Of a stretch of DNA of 28,247 bases, positions 28,234-28,247 are shown in pieces. Origin of the DNA: a virus; the IMG/VR virus record IMGVR_UViG_3300030390_000790, positions 1 through 28,247 of that record; one strand, given 5' to 3'. The notes under the pieces were generated by a model. The model was not told the DNA's origin. It ran no database searches and saw only the letters and a program-made list of their open reading frames with translations. Position 1 is the first letter of the stretch, and each line of letters opens with the position of its first letter. A program made the translations under genes and the position numbers.

Positions 28234-28247
28234 GCGGCGTGATAACT

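Overview
The window is part of a double-stranded DNA tailed phage genome of the short-tailed, P22-like (podovirus) type. The evidence is a syntenic head and tail block on the minus strand: TerS, TerL, a P22-type portal, a scaffold, a P22-type coat protein with its inserted I-domain, a gp4-like head-completion factor, a gp10-like stabiliser, tail-fibre proteins, and then three large proteins in the place of the P22 ejection proteins gp7, gp20 and gp16. The base composition looks only moderately GC. Tail proteins carry LamG/SPRY-like and TLTNKTLT-repeat architectures that are common in marine phages. A marine Gram-negative host is therefore plausible but not proven. No integrase, repressor, tRNA, rRNA, CRISPR array or insertion sequence was seen.

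Layout. (1) 1-1027, plus strand: the end of an early or replication transcript, with an upstream gene tail, ssb and three small genes. A parS-like palindrome sits directly before the last gene. (2) 1024-24642, minus strand: one long, tightly overlapped morphogenesis operon. In transcription order it has an Ig-like small protein, a coiled-coil protein, TerS, TerL, a short linker protein, portal, four tiny basic proteins, a Met/Gln/Gly-rich protein, a putative ADP-ribosyltransferase, scaffold, coat, a strong UUCG terminator, gp4-like, gp10-like, two large fibre proteins, a fibre chaperone, four small mostly membrane-associated proteins and the three ejection-type proteins. (3) 24643-25773: a regulatory region rich in palindromes, then a two-gene plus-strand cassette (a C5-methyltransferase-like protein and a ribbon-helix-helix-like protein) running against the surrounding genes. 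(4) 25770-28233, minus strand: a NinG-like protein, a small membrane protein, a three-TM holin, a GH24 endolysin, a Q-like antiterminator and a staphylococcal-nuclease-like protein.

How the parts fit. TerS/TerL package DNA through the portal into a shell built by coat on scaffold. The gp4-like and gp10-like proteins close the vertex and the fibre proteins bind the host. The three large proteins are probably ejected with the DNA, and the ADP-ribosyltransferase may be too. Holin and endolysin end the cycle. The Q-like factor may let late transcription run through both minus-strand blocks. If so, that transcript is antisense to the methyltransferase/RHH cassette.

Most adjacent genes are joined by ATGA, TAATG, TGATG, GTGA, TTGA or GTGGCTAA overlaps. 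These junctions were used to choose several starts and to find short genes that fall below the usual ORF length cut-off.
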